From contig NZ_CP026652.1 of the NCBI RefSeq assembly GCF_002946835.1, forward strand, positions 1,488,001-1,552,000: DNA of 64,000 nucleotides, read 5' to 3'. The notes beneath the pieces are model-generated. The model was not told where the DNA came from, did not search any database, and saw nothing but the letters and a program-made list of their open reading frames with translations. Shown one piece after another: positions 34,692-43,052 of this stretch. The translations under genes were made by a program, and so were the position numbers. Position 1 is the stretch's first letter, and the number at the start of each line of letters is the position of its first letter. This DNA is from Streptomyces dengpaensis (GTDB lineage: Bacteria; Actinomycetota; Actinomycetes; Streptomycetales; Streptomycetaceae).

Positions 34692-35460
34692 GTGGGGATC
34701 GACGGCCACGTCCCCGACGGCGCCACCGAAATCACCACCGGCCAGGCCAACCGCGTCTGGCACATGGGCGGACGCGAGCCGTACATCCTCAAGCACTACA
34801 GCGACCCTGCCCGTACCGCCAACGAGGCCGCCGCCCTCGCCCTCCTCACCCACCACCGGGGTCCCAGCCCCCGCCTGCTGCACGCTGACGTCGAAAGGCA
34901 GCCGGCCTGGACCGCCCAGAGCGTCGTCCGGGCCTAGCCCGTCCCCGCCGACCAGTTCCTGGATGAACTCGTCGGCCCCCTCGCCGCAGTCCACGCCATC
35001 CCAGGAACACACTTCGGGCGCTTCGCCGGAGCCACCCGCCACCACACCTGGCGGGACTACCTCCACGACCGCCTAAACCTCTACACAGCCACGGCACCCG
35101 ATCTCGTCAGTCGCAGCAGCCCTCCGCCAAGACCTCGACCGAGTGAATCCCGACATCGAGCCCCGGCTACGCCACCACGACCTTCAGCCCGGACACCTCG
35201 TCCGCGTCCCAGAGGGCCCACGGCTACTGCTGGACTGGGAACTCGCCGCTTTCGGCGACCCAATGCCCGACCTCGCCCGCCTCGTCGTACGTTTACGCCC
35301 GCGCTCGCCTCAGCCCGTGCTCACCCATGAGCCTGCTCCAGCCGACCAGGGGCGCCTGTACCTGTACTGGCGTCTCCACCTCCTCGCCGATGCGGCTCTG
35401 GCCACCGACCCGGGAGTCCGCGCGCACGCCCTGACCCTCACCACTGACACCATCACATGA
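34692..35460 (+). pseudogene. Aminoglycoside phosphotransferase-family kinase, broken
   Basis: The frame from GTG 34692 encodes ITTGQANRVWHMGGREPYILKHY, a typical nucleotide-binding N-lobe, up to a TAG at 34935-34937. The same frame then continues PVPADQFLDELVGPLAAVHAIPGTHFGRF. Near 35107-35112 the frame changes and gives LRHHDLQPGHLVRVPEGPRLLLDWELAAFGDPMPDLARL, the APH catalytic loop and metal-binding Asp. In the loop the usual Asn is His. Thus a nonsense codon plus a frameshift inactivate it. Confidence 0.8.
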
Positions 35461-35570
35461 TGTGAACAGCCGCGGGCCCGTCACCGGCCATCGAGGCCGA
35501 AACGAGCCGCCTCGTAGCGCACCGTGGGGCAGAATCCCGATGACCTTCCACGAAGGGGGAGTTGATCCGA

Positions 35571-36137
35571 GTGCGACCCAGCCAACAGATGCGCGACCTC
35601 GGCATCGTCCAGTACGGCGCCCCCATCCTGGCCGAGACCGCCCGCCCCTTTGGACTCCCTGACGCGCGGGAGACCGCCGACACCGTCATCAGCCAACTCC
35701 TCGACGCCATGGAACGCATCCACCGCGCGCACGACTTCTCCGGCAAGGGCCTGGGCCTGGCCGCCCCACAGATCGGCATCGGCCGGGCCGCAGCCGTCGT
35801 CCAGCCGCCCGGCGCCGACCCGATTGTGCTGCTCAACCCACGTATCACTGCCGCCTCCGACGAGATGGACGAGAAGTTCGAAGGATGCCTGTCGTTCTTC
35901 GACGTACGGGCCCCGGTCCCCAGGCCCATGCAGATCACCGTCGAGACGGTGACGCCGGACGGCAGCACCGCGACCGCGGTCTATGAACGGGGCGAGGCCC
36001 GGCTCATCTCGCACGAGATCGATCACCTTGACGGTCTTCTGCTACTGAATCGGTTGCGGCCCGGCGTGGCCCCAATCCCCGTCGAGGAGTACCGCAAGAC
36101 GGCCAAAGCTACCGGCCGGGCCTGGTCATACGAGTAG
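35571..36137 (+). CDS. def: Peptide deformylase
   Basis: The enzyme removes the formyl group from the N-terminus of new proteins. All three motifs are intact: GKGLGLAAPQIG, EGCLSFFDVR (metal-binding Cys) and ISHEIDHLDG (two His and catalytic Glu). The 188-residue length is normal. The GTG at 35571 is preferred because AAGGGGGAG ends ten bases upstream; the TTG at 35562 is too close to it. This is probably an additional copy. Extra deformylases in natural-product regions may give resistance to deformylase inhibitors or process formylated products, which I cannot decide. Confidence 0.9.
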   Translation: MRPSQQMRDLGIVQYGAPILAETARPFGLPDARETADTVISQLLDAMERIHRAHDFSGKGLGLAAPQIGIGRAAAVVQPPGADPIVLLNPRITAASDEMDEKFEGCLSFFDVRAPVPRPMQITVETVTPDGSTATAVYERGEARLISHEIDHLDGLLLLNRLRPGVAPIPVEEYRKTAKATGRAWSYE

Positions 36138-36154
36138 AAGAGGCAGGCAAGACC

Positions 36155-36673
36155 GTGGGCAGGCACGCACAGCCCGGACCGCCGGACCAGCCGTCCCAGG
36201 CGATCCCTGACATCGAGCCCAACGACCCGCTCACTCCCCACCGGCACAGGCGTGCGCCGATGGACGTCTACCGCTGGCACCGGCCCGTCGGCGGCGAGGC
36301 CATCCACGTGCGGCCCGAGGAACCATTGGTCCTGGAGTCCTGGGACGGCGTCCTCGCCAAGACCCTGCCCGCACCGATCGACGCCGCACAACGAACCGGG
36401 CTTCGCGGCGCCAGAGCCGTCACCAGTGAACTGCCCGCACCCGCAGCCGGGGCAGTTCATGTCGAGCGCAAGGTCCCCGCAGCTGGCGTCATCATGGTTG
36501 CCCGCCAACGGCTTCGCGTCGGCCGCACCTACGCCGGGGAGATCGTCACCGTCCATGTCGAGGACACCTACTTCCGCATCACCTTGAACGGCGCAGACCT
36601 CTCACTTCACCCGCGCAAAAACCAGCACCCGATCACCCGGTTCAGAGCAAAGATCCACGCTCCGAAACTCTGA
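36155..36673 (+). pseudogene. Possible transposase C-terminal remnant (IS481-like)
   Basis: A 172-residue frame whose last 75 residues (VERKVPAAGVIMVARQRLRVG, YAGEIVTVHVEDTYFRITL, PITRFRAK) resemble the beta-rich C-terminal domain of actinobacterial IS481-type transposases. The integrase catalytic core is not present, and the N-terminal half is unlike a transposase. It starts GTG, 17 bases after the deformylase stop. It could also be an independent hypothetical gene. Inverted repeats were not found. Confidence 0.45.
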
Positions 36674-36707
36674 GCACGCCAAGACTGCGTGTTCTACGTT
36701 GATCGAC

Positions 36708-37247
36708 ATGAGCGCGTCGGGACGGGGCTACCGCTATGTCGGGCCGCACCATGTGATCGCTGCCGTCAAGGCAGCGGACGGCGGTGCCACGATCCGCACA
36801 GCCGCCGACTTCGCGGACTGGGTGGCAGCCCGGTCCGCCGAGGAACTGGAAGAGCCCTTCACCTTCGTCGTCGGCACGGACGGTACTCTGCGGCTAGCCC
36901 CACGCCGCAGCGAACACGTCGCCTGCGCGAGCGGCGATCGGGTGCTAGGCGCTGGCGAAGTCAGCTTCTACCGCGACGCCGGACGCTGGGCGGTGAACGA
37001 GGTCACCAACCAGTCGACCGGCTACTGCCCGGACGTTGCCTCATGGCCGTCTGTCGAACAGGCACTGGATCAAGCCGACCTCGACCACCCGGACTGCTTC
37101 ACACACGCAGTGGTCTTCCGTCGGTGTCCCATCTGTCAGGAGCACAACATCGTGCGAGAAGGCCACTTCGTCTGCGTCTTCTGCGACGCAGACCTACCCC
37201 GGCGATGGAACGTCGATCCGAACGCGGACCACTCAGACGGGCCCTGA
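36708..37247 (+). CDS. Zinc-ribbon protein of unknown function
   Basis: A 179-residue protein without membrane segments. The C-terminus carries two Cys pairs (RRCPICQEHNIV, VCVFCDADLPRRW) in the spacing of a zinc ribbon. The N-terminal region (GRGYRYVGPHHVIAAVK, FTFVVGTDGTLRLAPRRSEHVACASG) looks like a conserved actinobacterial family I cannot name. A TTG at 36699 could also serve as start, but the ATG at 36708 is more likely. It stands alone between an IS-like remnant and the GNAT gene. Confidence 0.75.
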   Translation: MSASGRGYRYVGPHHVIAAVKAADGGATIRTAADFADWVAARSAEELEEPFTFVVGTDGTLRLAPRRSEHVACASGDRVLGAGEVSFYRDAGRWAVNEVTNQSTGYCPDVASWPSVEQALDQADLDHPDCFTHAVVFRRCPICQEHNIVREGHFVCVFCDADLPRRWNVDPNADHSDGP

Positions 37248-37400
37248 GCTCGTCCACCACAGCACTGCCACCAGCTCCTTCGGCCGGCTTCGGACCTCGG
37301 CTGCCCGACCATGTCCAGTAAGCCTTGAGCCTGTCAAGGATGTGATGAGTCAGAAGTGTCAACCGAGTCCTGAGACCTCACACCACACCTTGGTGTCGGG

Positions 37401-37982
37401 CTAGTGATCTGGTTCGGAAGGAGTCGTACACCGGGTGGCAAACTGCCACTCTCGGTCGAGGATCGCGTGCACGACGGAGTCCCGCCACTGCCCGGCCTTC
37501 AGGACGTGTTCGCGGATCACTCCTTCCTCGACCATGCCAGCAACTGCCATCGTCTTGGCCGACGCGTCGTTGAGAGGGGACCGCGCTCCCCAGATGCGAT
37601 GAAGGCCCAGGTCGTCAAACCCGACACTGAGCAGCAACCGCACCGTCTCCACGCCGTAGCCGACGCCCCACGCGTCTGGGCGCAGAGCGAAGCCCAAGGT
37701 GGCTCCGCGCTGCTGATGGGGATCGGTGGCAAGGCGGCCAAACCCGATCAGCTCGTTCGTGTCCAGTTCGATGACGGCGAGCGCGTACTCCGTTCGAGGG
37801 GTCGCGGTGGTGGAGGCCATCGACCGGGCCACGATCTGCGCAACCTGTTCATGGGTACGCGGTTCGAACGACAGGTGTTCCGTAGCCTCGGGGCTACCGT
37901 AGATGGCGAGCACCGCATCCACGTCCTCAATGGCGAGTTCGCGCAGCGCGAGGCGTGGGCTGGAACGTCCGACCGGATACAT
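37401..37982 (-). CDS. GNAT N-acetyltransferase (RimJ/RimL-like)
   Basis: A 193-residue acetyl-CoA-dependent transferase. It starts RLALRELAIEDVDAVLAIYGSPEATEHL, followed by YALAVIELDTNELIGFG and the acetyl-CoA loop region ATLGFALRPDAWGVGYGVETVRLLL. FDDLGLHRIWGARSPLNDAS, the RimJ-type C-terminal strand, comes after. Such proteins acetylate ribosomal protein N-termini, antibiotics or small amines. It lies 15 bases downstream of the APH gene on the same strand. The pair could confer modification of an amino-sugar or amine compound, which is inference. Confidence 0.9.
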   Translation of the reverse strand: MYPVGRSSPRLALRELAIEDVDAVLAIYGSPEATEHLSFEPRTHEQVAQIVARSMASTTATPRTEYALAVIELDTNELIGFGRLATDPHQQRGATLGFALRPDAWGVGYGVETVRLLLSVGFDDLGLHRIWGARSPLNDASAKTMAVAGMVEEGVIREHVLKAGQWRDSVVHAILDREWQFATRCTTPSEPDH

Positions 37983-37997
37983 GGAACACGTCCTCCG

Positions 37998-38879
37998 CTA
38001 CATGATCCCTTTCCAGCGCCAGGGGCGCGGCTCTGCGCGGCCGCGCAGGCAGTCGACGCGATACTGAGCCTCGGCTTGCCACTGGGGACGCGTCGCAGCG
38101 TGCTGGGCCGCATAGGTGGTCATGCGTAGCTCGCGGGCACCGGCGAGGAGGTCGTACCCCTCCCATTGCGTGACGTCCGTGCCGTACGCCGCACAGAACT
38201 CAGCGTACTCGGCCGCGGTGACGGCACTGGTCGTGGTCATTTTGACCGCGGTGGACACCAGGTCCCACTCTGGCGGCCCGACGGAGGCCCGCTCGAAGTC
38301 CAGCATTACCGGTCCGGCCGTCGTGCGTACGACGTTGCCCACCCACGCATCACCGTGCACGACGCACTCGGGCAGGCCATGGGGCCGGTGCTCCCAGTGC
38401 TCGCGAAGTTCCGCATGCCGATCCCGCAACCAGGCGCGATCGTCCTCCGACAGCGACGTGGCCGCCTCGATCCGCTCGGGCACACGGACGAACGGGTCCA
38501 GCCGGTCGAGCGGCAGGTCCGGGACCGGCAATGGGTGAAGTTGCTTCAGCAGCGTGACGACATCCATGACGTTGCCGGTCTCATGCGCCGGAAGCTCGAC
38601 CCAAAACGTCACGGGCCGTCCGGCAGCCTCGACGGGCTGCTCGGCCGGCAGCGCGCGGACGGCCGACACCCCGTTGTCGGCAAGCCACCGAGCCACGAGG
38701 ACTTCACGCACCGCGGCGTTCCACTGGCCTGCGCGGGCGATACGGACGACCACATTGCCGGGGAGGCGCCAAATCTCGTTCTCGGCGATGCGAACGGGCT
38801 CGGCGCCTGCGGGATCAAGCCCGGCGAGGGCGCAAGCCTCTTCCACTACGGCACGGGCGGGTCCAGCCGAGATCGTCAT
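37998..38879 (-). CDS. Aminoglycoside phosphotransferase-family kinase
   Basis: A 293-residue kinase-like protein. The catalytic loop is CVVHGDAWVGNVV (Asp and Asn present) and the metal-binding Asp is in VMLDFERAS. The N-lobe has ENEIWRLPGNVVVRIAR, with the Arg/Lys of the ATP-binding strand. It has all key residues, unlike the broken homologue at 34692. Substrates of the family include antibiotics, choline, homoserine and sugars. It is coupled by ATGA to the XRE/TPR regulator upstream, and such pairs are frequent in Streptomyces. Confidence 0.9.
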   Translation of the reverse strand: MTISAGPARAVVEEACALAGLDPAGAEPVRIAENEIWRLPGNVVVRIARAGQWNAAVREVLVARWLADNGVSAVRALPAEQPVEAAGRPVTFWVELPAHETGNVMDVVTLLKQLHPLPVPDLPLDRLDPFVRVPERIEAATSLSEDDRAWLRDRHAELREHWEHRPHGLPECVVHGDAWVGNVVRTTAGPVMLDFERASVGPPEWDLVSTAVKMTTTSAVTAAEYAEFCAAYGTDVTQWEGYDLLAGARELRMTTYAAQHAATRPQWQAEAQYRVDCLRGRAEPRPWRWKGIM

Positions 38880-40276
38880 GCCTGCAAGGTAGTCGTGATT
38901 CGCTGCCGGAGGTGTGCCGCCTCCTCCAACGTACGGTGCTCTGCGGCGAATCGGCGGAGTTCCTTGAGGTCATCGCCCGCCCTGCGCGAGGTGAGGCGCC
39001 CGACGTCGCTGAGCGCCTTGTGGCCGATAGCAATGGCCTGCATCGGGTCTCCCTTCGCCATAACGAGCGACGCCAGCTTCGTACGGGAAATCCCACGAGA
39101 GCGGGCGTAGTCGTCGCTGTGCCCAGCGACCGCCGTTGTGAACCGTTCCGCGGCCCGACCCGGGTCCTGGTCGGCGTGGATGGCAAGGTCCCAAAGCGCA
39201 TGGGCTGTGTCGCCGTGGTGCTGCGCCTCGTCGTAGTACGCCATCCACGGCGGGTCCTCGGCCGGGTTCGAGTGGGCGAATGCGTCATCGGCCGCGCCGA
39301 CCGAGGCCAAGGTTCCCTGTACGTCGTGCATCTTCCCGAAAGCGCGGGCGCGGGCGCTGTGCAGCATGGCCTGAATGGTCGGGGTGAGCCGGTCGGAGCG
39401 CACCAGCCCTTTCTCGGCGTAGGTCAGGCCCTCGTCCGGATCGCCGAGCCAGATCGCCTGACGAGCCAGGAAGGAGAACGTCTTGGCTCGCAGCCACCAG
39501 TCCCCCGCCTCCTCCGCACATTCGGACGCGACCTTGAAGGCAACCCGGGCTTCATCGTGGGCGTAGGCATCGAAGTGCGTGGCGCCGACGACGATGCCCA
39601 GCCGCGCGACGCTGCCGAGGATCTCCGGACGAAGCCGTGGTGGGCAGTCGACGGACAGCAGCTGTACTGCCCACTCCATCGAGCGGCTGGCGAAGTCGCC
39701 GACCAGGCCCCCGCCACCTTGGGCGTTGTCCCAGCGGTGGATGCCGTCGGCGATGAGGCGCAACTGCTCAAGCTCGGTGGGGCGAATCCGCTTAGGGAGC
39801 TCTGGCGGTGCGGCCGGGGCTACGAGTCTGGCTAGGTCTATCGGGGTGATGGCGGCAAGGCTGGTGGCGGCCAGGAAAGCGCGTCGGTCCACTGGCGGAA
39901 GGCTCCCAGGTAGCGGGACTGAGGTGTCTCTGCCCAGGATGCGTCCTTCGTGGACTTGAAGGGTCCCCTCCACCGGCCCCCGGCGGGCACTATCCGCTTC
40001 GCGCCGCTTTTTATCCGCATCGCCAAACACCATGCCCCAGGCGCGGGTGAGCACCCCGCCGGTCTCGAGGACCGCGTCCAGGCGCTCCGCGAGGTCGTAC
40101 CGGCACCGGTACTGCCCCTTCTCCATCTTGGAGATCACATCCGGGCTGACCTGCACCATTGGCCCTAGCTGAGCGGCACGCAAACCGGGATGGCGCTTGC
40201 GCCAGTAGCGCAGTTCGGCACCAAACCACTCCTGCGGTGAGGCGTCTGGGTTGAGCACCTTCTCTGGCTGCGGCAT
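38876..40276 (-). CDS. XRE-family regulator with TPR-like C-terminal region
   Basis: A 466-residue protein. Residues 15-75 are a helix-turn-helix (ELRYWRKRHPGLRAAQLGPMV, SPDVISKMEKGQYRCRYDLAERLDAVL). From about 160 onward are helical repeats typical of TPR sensor regions (DEGLTYAEKGLVRSDRLTPTIQAMLHSARARAFGKM). A hydrophobic DRRAFLAATSLAA segment in the middle is seen in many such Streptomyces proteins. It is divergent from the RsbW-like gene at 40439 across a 162-base interval that must contain both promoters. Confidence 0.88.
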   Translation of the reverse strand: MPQPEKVLNPDASPQEWFGAELRYWRKRHPGLRAAQLGPMVQVSPDVISKMEKGQYRCRYDLAERLDAVLETGGVLTRAWGMVFGDADKKRREADSARRGPVEGTLQVHEGRILGRDTSVPLPGSLPPVDRRAFLAATSLAAITPIDLARLVAPAAPPELPKRIRPTELEQLRLIADGIHRWDNAQGGGGLVGDFASRSMEWAVQLLSVDCPPRLRPEILGSVARLGIVVGATHFDAYAHDEARVAFKVASECAEEAGDWWLRAKTFSFLARQAIWLGDPDEGLTYAEKGLVRSDRLTPTIQAMLHSARARAFGKMHDVQGTLASVGAADDAFAHSNPAEDPPWMAYYDEAQHHGDTAHALWDLAIHADQDPGRAAERFTTAVAGHSDDYARSRGISRTKLASLVMAKGDPMQAIAIGHKALSDVGRLTSRRAGDDLKELRRFAAEHRTLEEAAHLRQRITTTLQA

Positions 40277-40438
40277 CGACGGTCCCTGGGTCGTGATGCG
40301 GATATCTCAGGTCTCCGCATCCGGATCTGCACGCGGGTCTCGCGGCCTGACTGAATGGTGGCCGACCGGTTCCGCACCAGTACACACCGCAGTCAAACCT
40401 CGTTGCTGAGGATTCCACCAGACCGAAGTGGACCTGTG

Positions 40439-40939
40439 ATGGCCGACCTCTTGGAAGTATCCGCTGCGCCAGCCACCGGCGTACGCGCTACGACGCGCAG
40501 TACCCCGGGACATCTGGCGATAGACCTCGATGTGACCGAGCTGGCCGTGCCCATCGTCAGGACCATCGTGCGCGCCCACCTGAAGCTATGGGGCCTGGCT
40601 GATCTGACCGACGGTACGACCTTCGTGGTTACGGAACTGCTGACCAACGTCCTGCGGCACGTACAACCCACCCTGCGCACCGGGATGAGGAACACGCAGC
40701 TGACACTCACCCGCCTCCCCGGGGCACTGAACGTCTGCGTGCGCGACTTCGATCCCGCGCTGCCTAAGCCGACTCGCGCAAACGATGAGGCTGAGCACGG
40801 CCGGGGGCTGCCCCTTGTCATGGCGTTCGCCGACGACTTCGGCTGCTCGCCGTTCAAGGGCGGGAAGGACGTGTGGGCGACCTTTCTTATCGGCAACAAC
40901 GGCACGAACGGGAATCCGCAGGCGCGGGAGACGTCATGA
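40439..40939 (+). CDS. RsbW-like ATP-binding protein (anti-sigma-type HATPase)
   Basis: A 166-residue protein with the N-box TFVVTELLTNVLRHV and G-box-like DEAEHGRGLPLVMAFAD typical of HATPase_c_2 proteins. These bind ATP and often regulate anti-sigma antagonists; many paralogues exist in Streptomyces. The gene starts at ATG 40439 (or the GTG just before). It is divergent from the XRE/TPR gene, an arrangement often repeated in this genus. Confidence 0.85.
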   Translation: MADLLEVSAAPATGVRATTRSTPGHLAIDLDVTELAVPIVRTIVRAHLKLWGLADLTDGTTFVVTELLTNVLRHVQPTLRTGMRNTQLTLTRLPGALNVCVRDFDPALPKPTRANDEAEHGRGLPLVMAFADDFGCSPFKGGKDVWATFLIGNNGTNGNPQARETS

Positions 40940-41414
40940 CGGGCCGGGAGACGTCCAGAGAGCGCACGCGCCGGTTGGGCGGGCCGACGCCGCCCTCATC
41001 CACGTCCCCTCGGCCTCAGGAGTGCTGGTTTACCAGATCACGATGCCGTCGACCGTATTACAGCTACTGCAGCCGGCGCAGAGGGAGGAGGAAGGACGAG
41101 CGGCATGACGTCGCAGCCCGCCAGTTCACCCGTCCGTCGAGCCAACTCTCCTTTGCACAACGTCTGCTTTGCGACGGCAAGTGCGGTCTGAACGTTGATT
41201 CGACTCGTGGGACGTCCCAGGACGTCCCGACCGGGTCCTGCGAGGCGGTACTGGTGTCTCCGCGCCCCTTGGACGATGGCCATGCGTGCCTCACCTGGAT
41301 GAACCGCCCTTGTCGGCGAGTGGCGGCTCGAAATGCCTCGGCGGCTCCTCTTTGGGGGCCGACGAGGTGACGCCCCGATCGCCAACTTCACATCTCACTA
41401 ATGGAGTTGCCCTT
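40940..41414. other. 475-base interval with operator-like element, no supported gene
   Basis: Several short frames overlap here, including ones beginning at ATG 40936 and ATG 41105 (28 codons), but none has a recognisable product. The outstanding feature is the GGACGTCC element at 41209-41228. The interval probably contains the promoter of the operon beginning at 41415. Confidence 0.5.
41209..41228. promoter_or_regulatory. GGGACGTCCCAGGACGTCCC operator-like element
   Basis: The 20-base sequence is a pair of GGACGTCC palindromic cores and closely matches the boxes at 15300-15352 and 13416-13431. It lies 186 bases before the start at 41415. I infer a third site for the same regulator, over 25 kb from its gene. 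Confidence 0.6.
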
Positions 41415-42248
41415 ATGCCTCGCACCACTACCTCGGCCCCCACAGTCGGCGGTGGGCAAGTGGACGGCGTGTCCTGGCCAGAGGGCTCACTCAGGGAACT
41501 GGGCCGTGACCTGAGGACCGTTTTATCGACCCTCGTACCCGGACCGTCGCCTCTCTCGGTGCAGGAGACCCTTCATCGCGAAGTGACCAGACTAGTCTTC
41601 GCCGAGACTGCCTCCGTCAGCGAAGACCCGGACGAGCGACACGTGCAACTGCTGCTCGTGCGTGGCCACTTGATGCGACTGCTCGGAGCAGTCGTTCCTG
41701 TCGATGCCAACGAGCCGCCTCTGGAAGACGATCGACTGGTCGTACGCGTGCGTGCCCTACTCGACGAAGAGATTCCCGGCGAGGCCGTGCGTGCGGCGTC
41801 CCTGCACCGGCGGATGTCCGAGGTCGGGCGGGAGCTGCTCGCAGTCCTTCCTGTTGTCGACGCCTCTGACGACGTGGTGGACGGCTGGGGCAGGACTGTG
41901 TGCGCCGGGTTCGATTCGACGCGTATCCGTGAAGCCATTCGTGCGGCGAAGTCCTGGGAGCAGGCAGGGGTGTACCCGCATCCGCGCACCCTCGCGGCGG
42001 TCACGCAAGCGCTCAGCGGCTACGTCACGACGCTCGTCCCCTACGTCTCGATCCACTTGGAATCGCTCTCCGCCGGGAGTCGAGGGTGGTCCGCATGCGG
42101 TGAGGTGATCGAGCGCTCGCAGGAGGCCCGCGACGTCGCTCCGGGAGAGGGGCTCAAGGCTGCGAGGGAGCACGCATTCCGTCTCGCGGTCCACACCGAG
42201 GCGCTCCTCCGCTACGCCGAACAGGACTGCGAGCGGAACGGTGAGTGA
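41415..42248 (+). CDS. Hypothetical protein, possibly DUF6415-like
   Basis: A 277-residue soluble, helical, acidic protein with no membrane segments. Segments such as DERHVQLLLVRGHLMRLLGAVVPV and RIREAIRAAKSWEQAGVYPHPRTLAAV resemble helical proteins that accompany methyltransferase and natural-product genes in Streptomyces (annotated DUF6415 in my memory). No catalytic motif is visible. ATG 41415 is chosen as the first Met that fits the conserved region. It overlaps a small membrane-protein gene downstream. Confidence 0.6.
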   Translation: MPRTTTSAPTVGGGQVDGVSWPEGSLRELGRDLRTVLSTLVPGPSPLSVQETLHREVTRLVFAETASVSEDPDERHVQLLLVRGHLMRLLGAVVPVDANEPPLEDDRLVVRVRALLDEEIPGEAVRAASLHRRMSEVGRELLAVLPVVDASDDVVDGWGRTVCAGFDSTRIREAIRAAKSWEQAGVYPHPRTLAAVTQALSGYVTTLVPYVSIHLESLSAGSRGWSACGEVIERSQEARDVAPGEGLKAAREHAFRLAVHTEALLRYAEQDCERNGE

Positions 42249-42249
42249 C

Positions 42250-42477
42250 ATGGCCAGGTCCTATCGCGCTGCGCACCCTCAGCGGATGCCCCGTGCTCCG
42301 GTCTCCCCACTGAATTCGGGCTCACGCCGGAGAGGCGAGCCGGCCCCAGGGCGCGTTCGACGTGGCTGGCGACAGGCTCGCGCGCACTGGGGCGCCGTCC
42401 TCCTCGCTACCGCTATCAGCCTGCCCACCGTATGCGTCCTCGCCGAACTCGCCATGCAGCTCTACGGCGGGTCGTAG
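42250..42477 (+). CDS. Small single-span membrane protein
   Basis: 75 residues starting at ATG 42250, one base after the preceding stop; a GTG at 42241 is an alternative that would overlap it. The first 45 residues are basic. One membrane segment follows (about residues 46-68, WGAVLLATAISLPTVCVLAELAM), with a very short tail. Coupled position and charge pattern support it, but no family is recognised. Confidence 0.55.
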   Translation: MARSYRAAHPQRMPRAPVSPLNSGSRRRGEPAPGRVRRGWRQARAHWGAVLLATAISLPTVCVLAELAMQLYGGS

Positions 42478-42560
42478 CTCACGCCCCAACGAGCCGACCA
42501 GCGAAGTGGGCCGGCCCCGATATGACGACGACTGTGCCAGAACACCGAAGGAGTAGGACC

Positions 42561-43052
42561 ATGCCGGCCCAGGACGAGACCATCTCGCCGCCGCTTTCCC
42601 CTCAGGAGCGGGAGGCTCTGCTGGGCATCTCTCAGGGAAGGACGACCGCAGAGACGGCCTGCGACATGGGAGTGTCCGACAGCACGGTCAAGACGTACAT
42701 CCTCCGGATCGGCGGAAAGCTCGGGACTTCGGAGCGTGCACGCATGGTAGATCTCGCCTACCGTCTCGGGCACTTGGACGTCCCCGTGCCCGTGGACTAC
42801 GTCGTCGAGCTGCCCAAGGAGCAGCGCACAGTCCTGGCAGGACTCGCCGGCGGAAAGACCGTCGAGGAGATCGCGGCCGACGAGCAGCGTCCGCTAGACG
42901 GTGTGCGCAAGGACGCTCGACGCCTGCTGCGGGCGCTGGACGCTTCCTCGGCCGCGCACGCGGTCACGCGAGGGTGGCAGCTCCGTCTCCTTGGCCACGC
43001 GACCGACCGTGAAAACTCCGGAAACGTCGTAGCCATGGCAGGACAGGCATGA
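42561..43052 (+). CDS. LuxR-type helix-turn-helix protein with two HTH-like segments
   Basis: The 163-residue protein begins with a LuxR-type DNA-binding domain (SPQEREALLGISQGRTTAET, GVSDSTVKTYILRIGGKLG). A second, weaker segment of the same design follows (LPKEQRTVLAGLAGGKTVEEIAADEQRPLDGVRKDARRLL). There is no receiver domain. ATG 42561 has AAGGAG at 42548-42553. It overlaps the next gene by ATGA, so it is probably co-expressed with the PIMT-like protein. A role as local regulator is likely. Confidence 0.8.
   Translation: MPAQDETISPPLSPQEREALLGISQGRTTAETACDMGVSDSTVKTYILRIGGKLGTSERARMVDLAYRLGHLDVPVPVDYVVELPKEQRTVLAGLAGGKTVEEIAADEQRPLDGVRKDARRLLRALDASSAAHAVTRGWQLRLLGHATDRENSGNVVAMAGQA

Noticed and set aside
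36155..36673. Intact IS481 element
   Set aside because: Only a C-terminal-like domain is visible, with no catalytic core or inverted repeats.
40936..41190. Short frames between the RsbW-like gene and 41415
   Set aside because: No homology, weak starts; one runs across the operator-like element.
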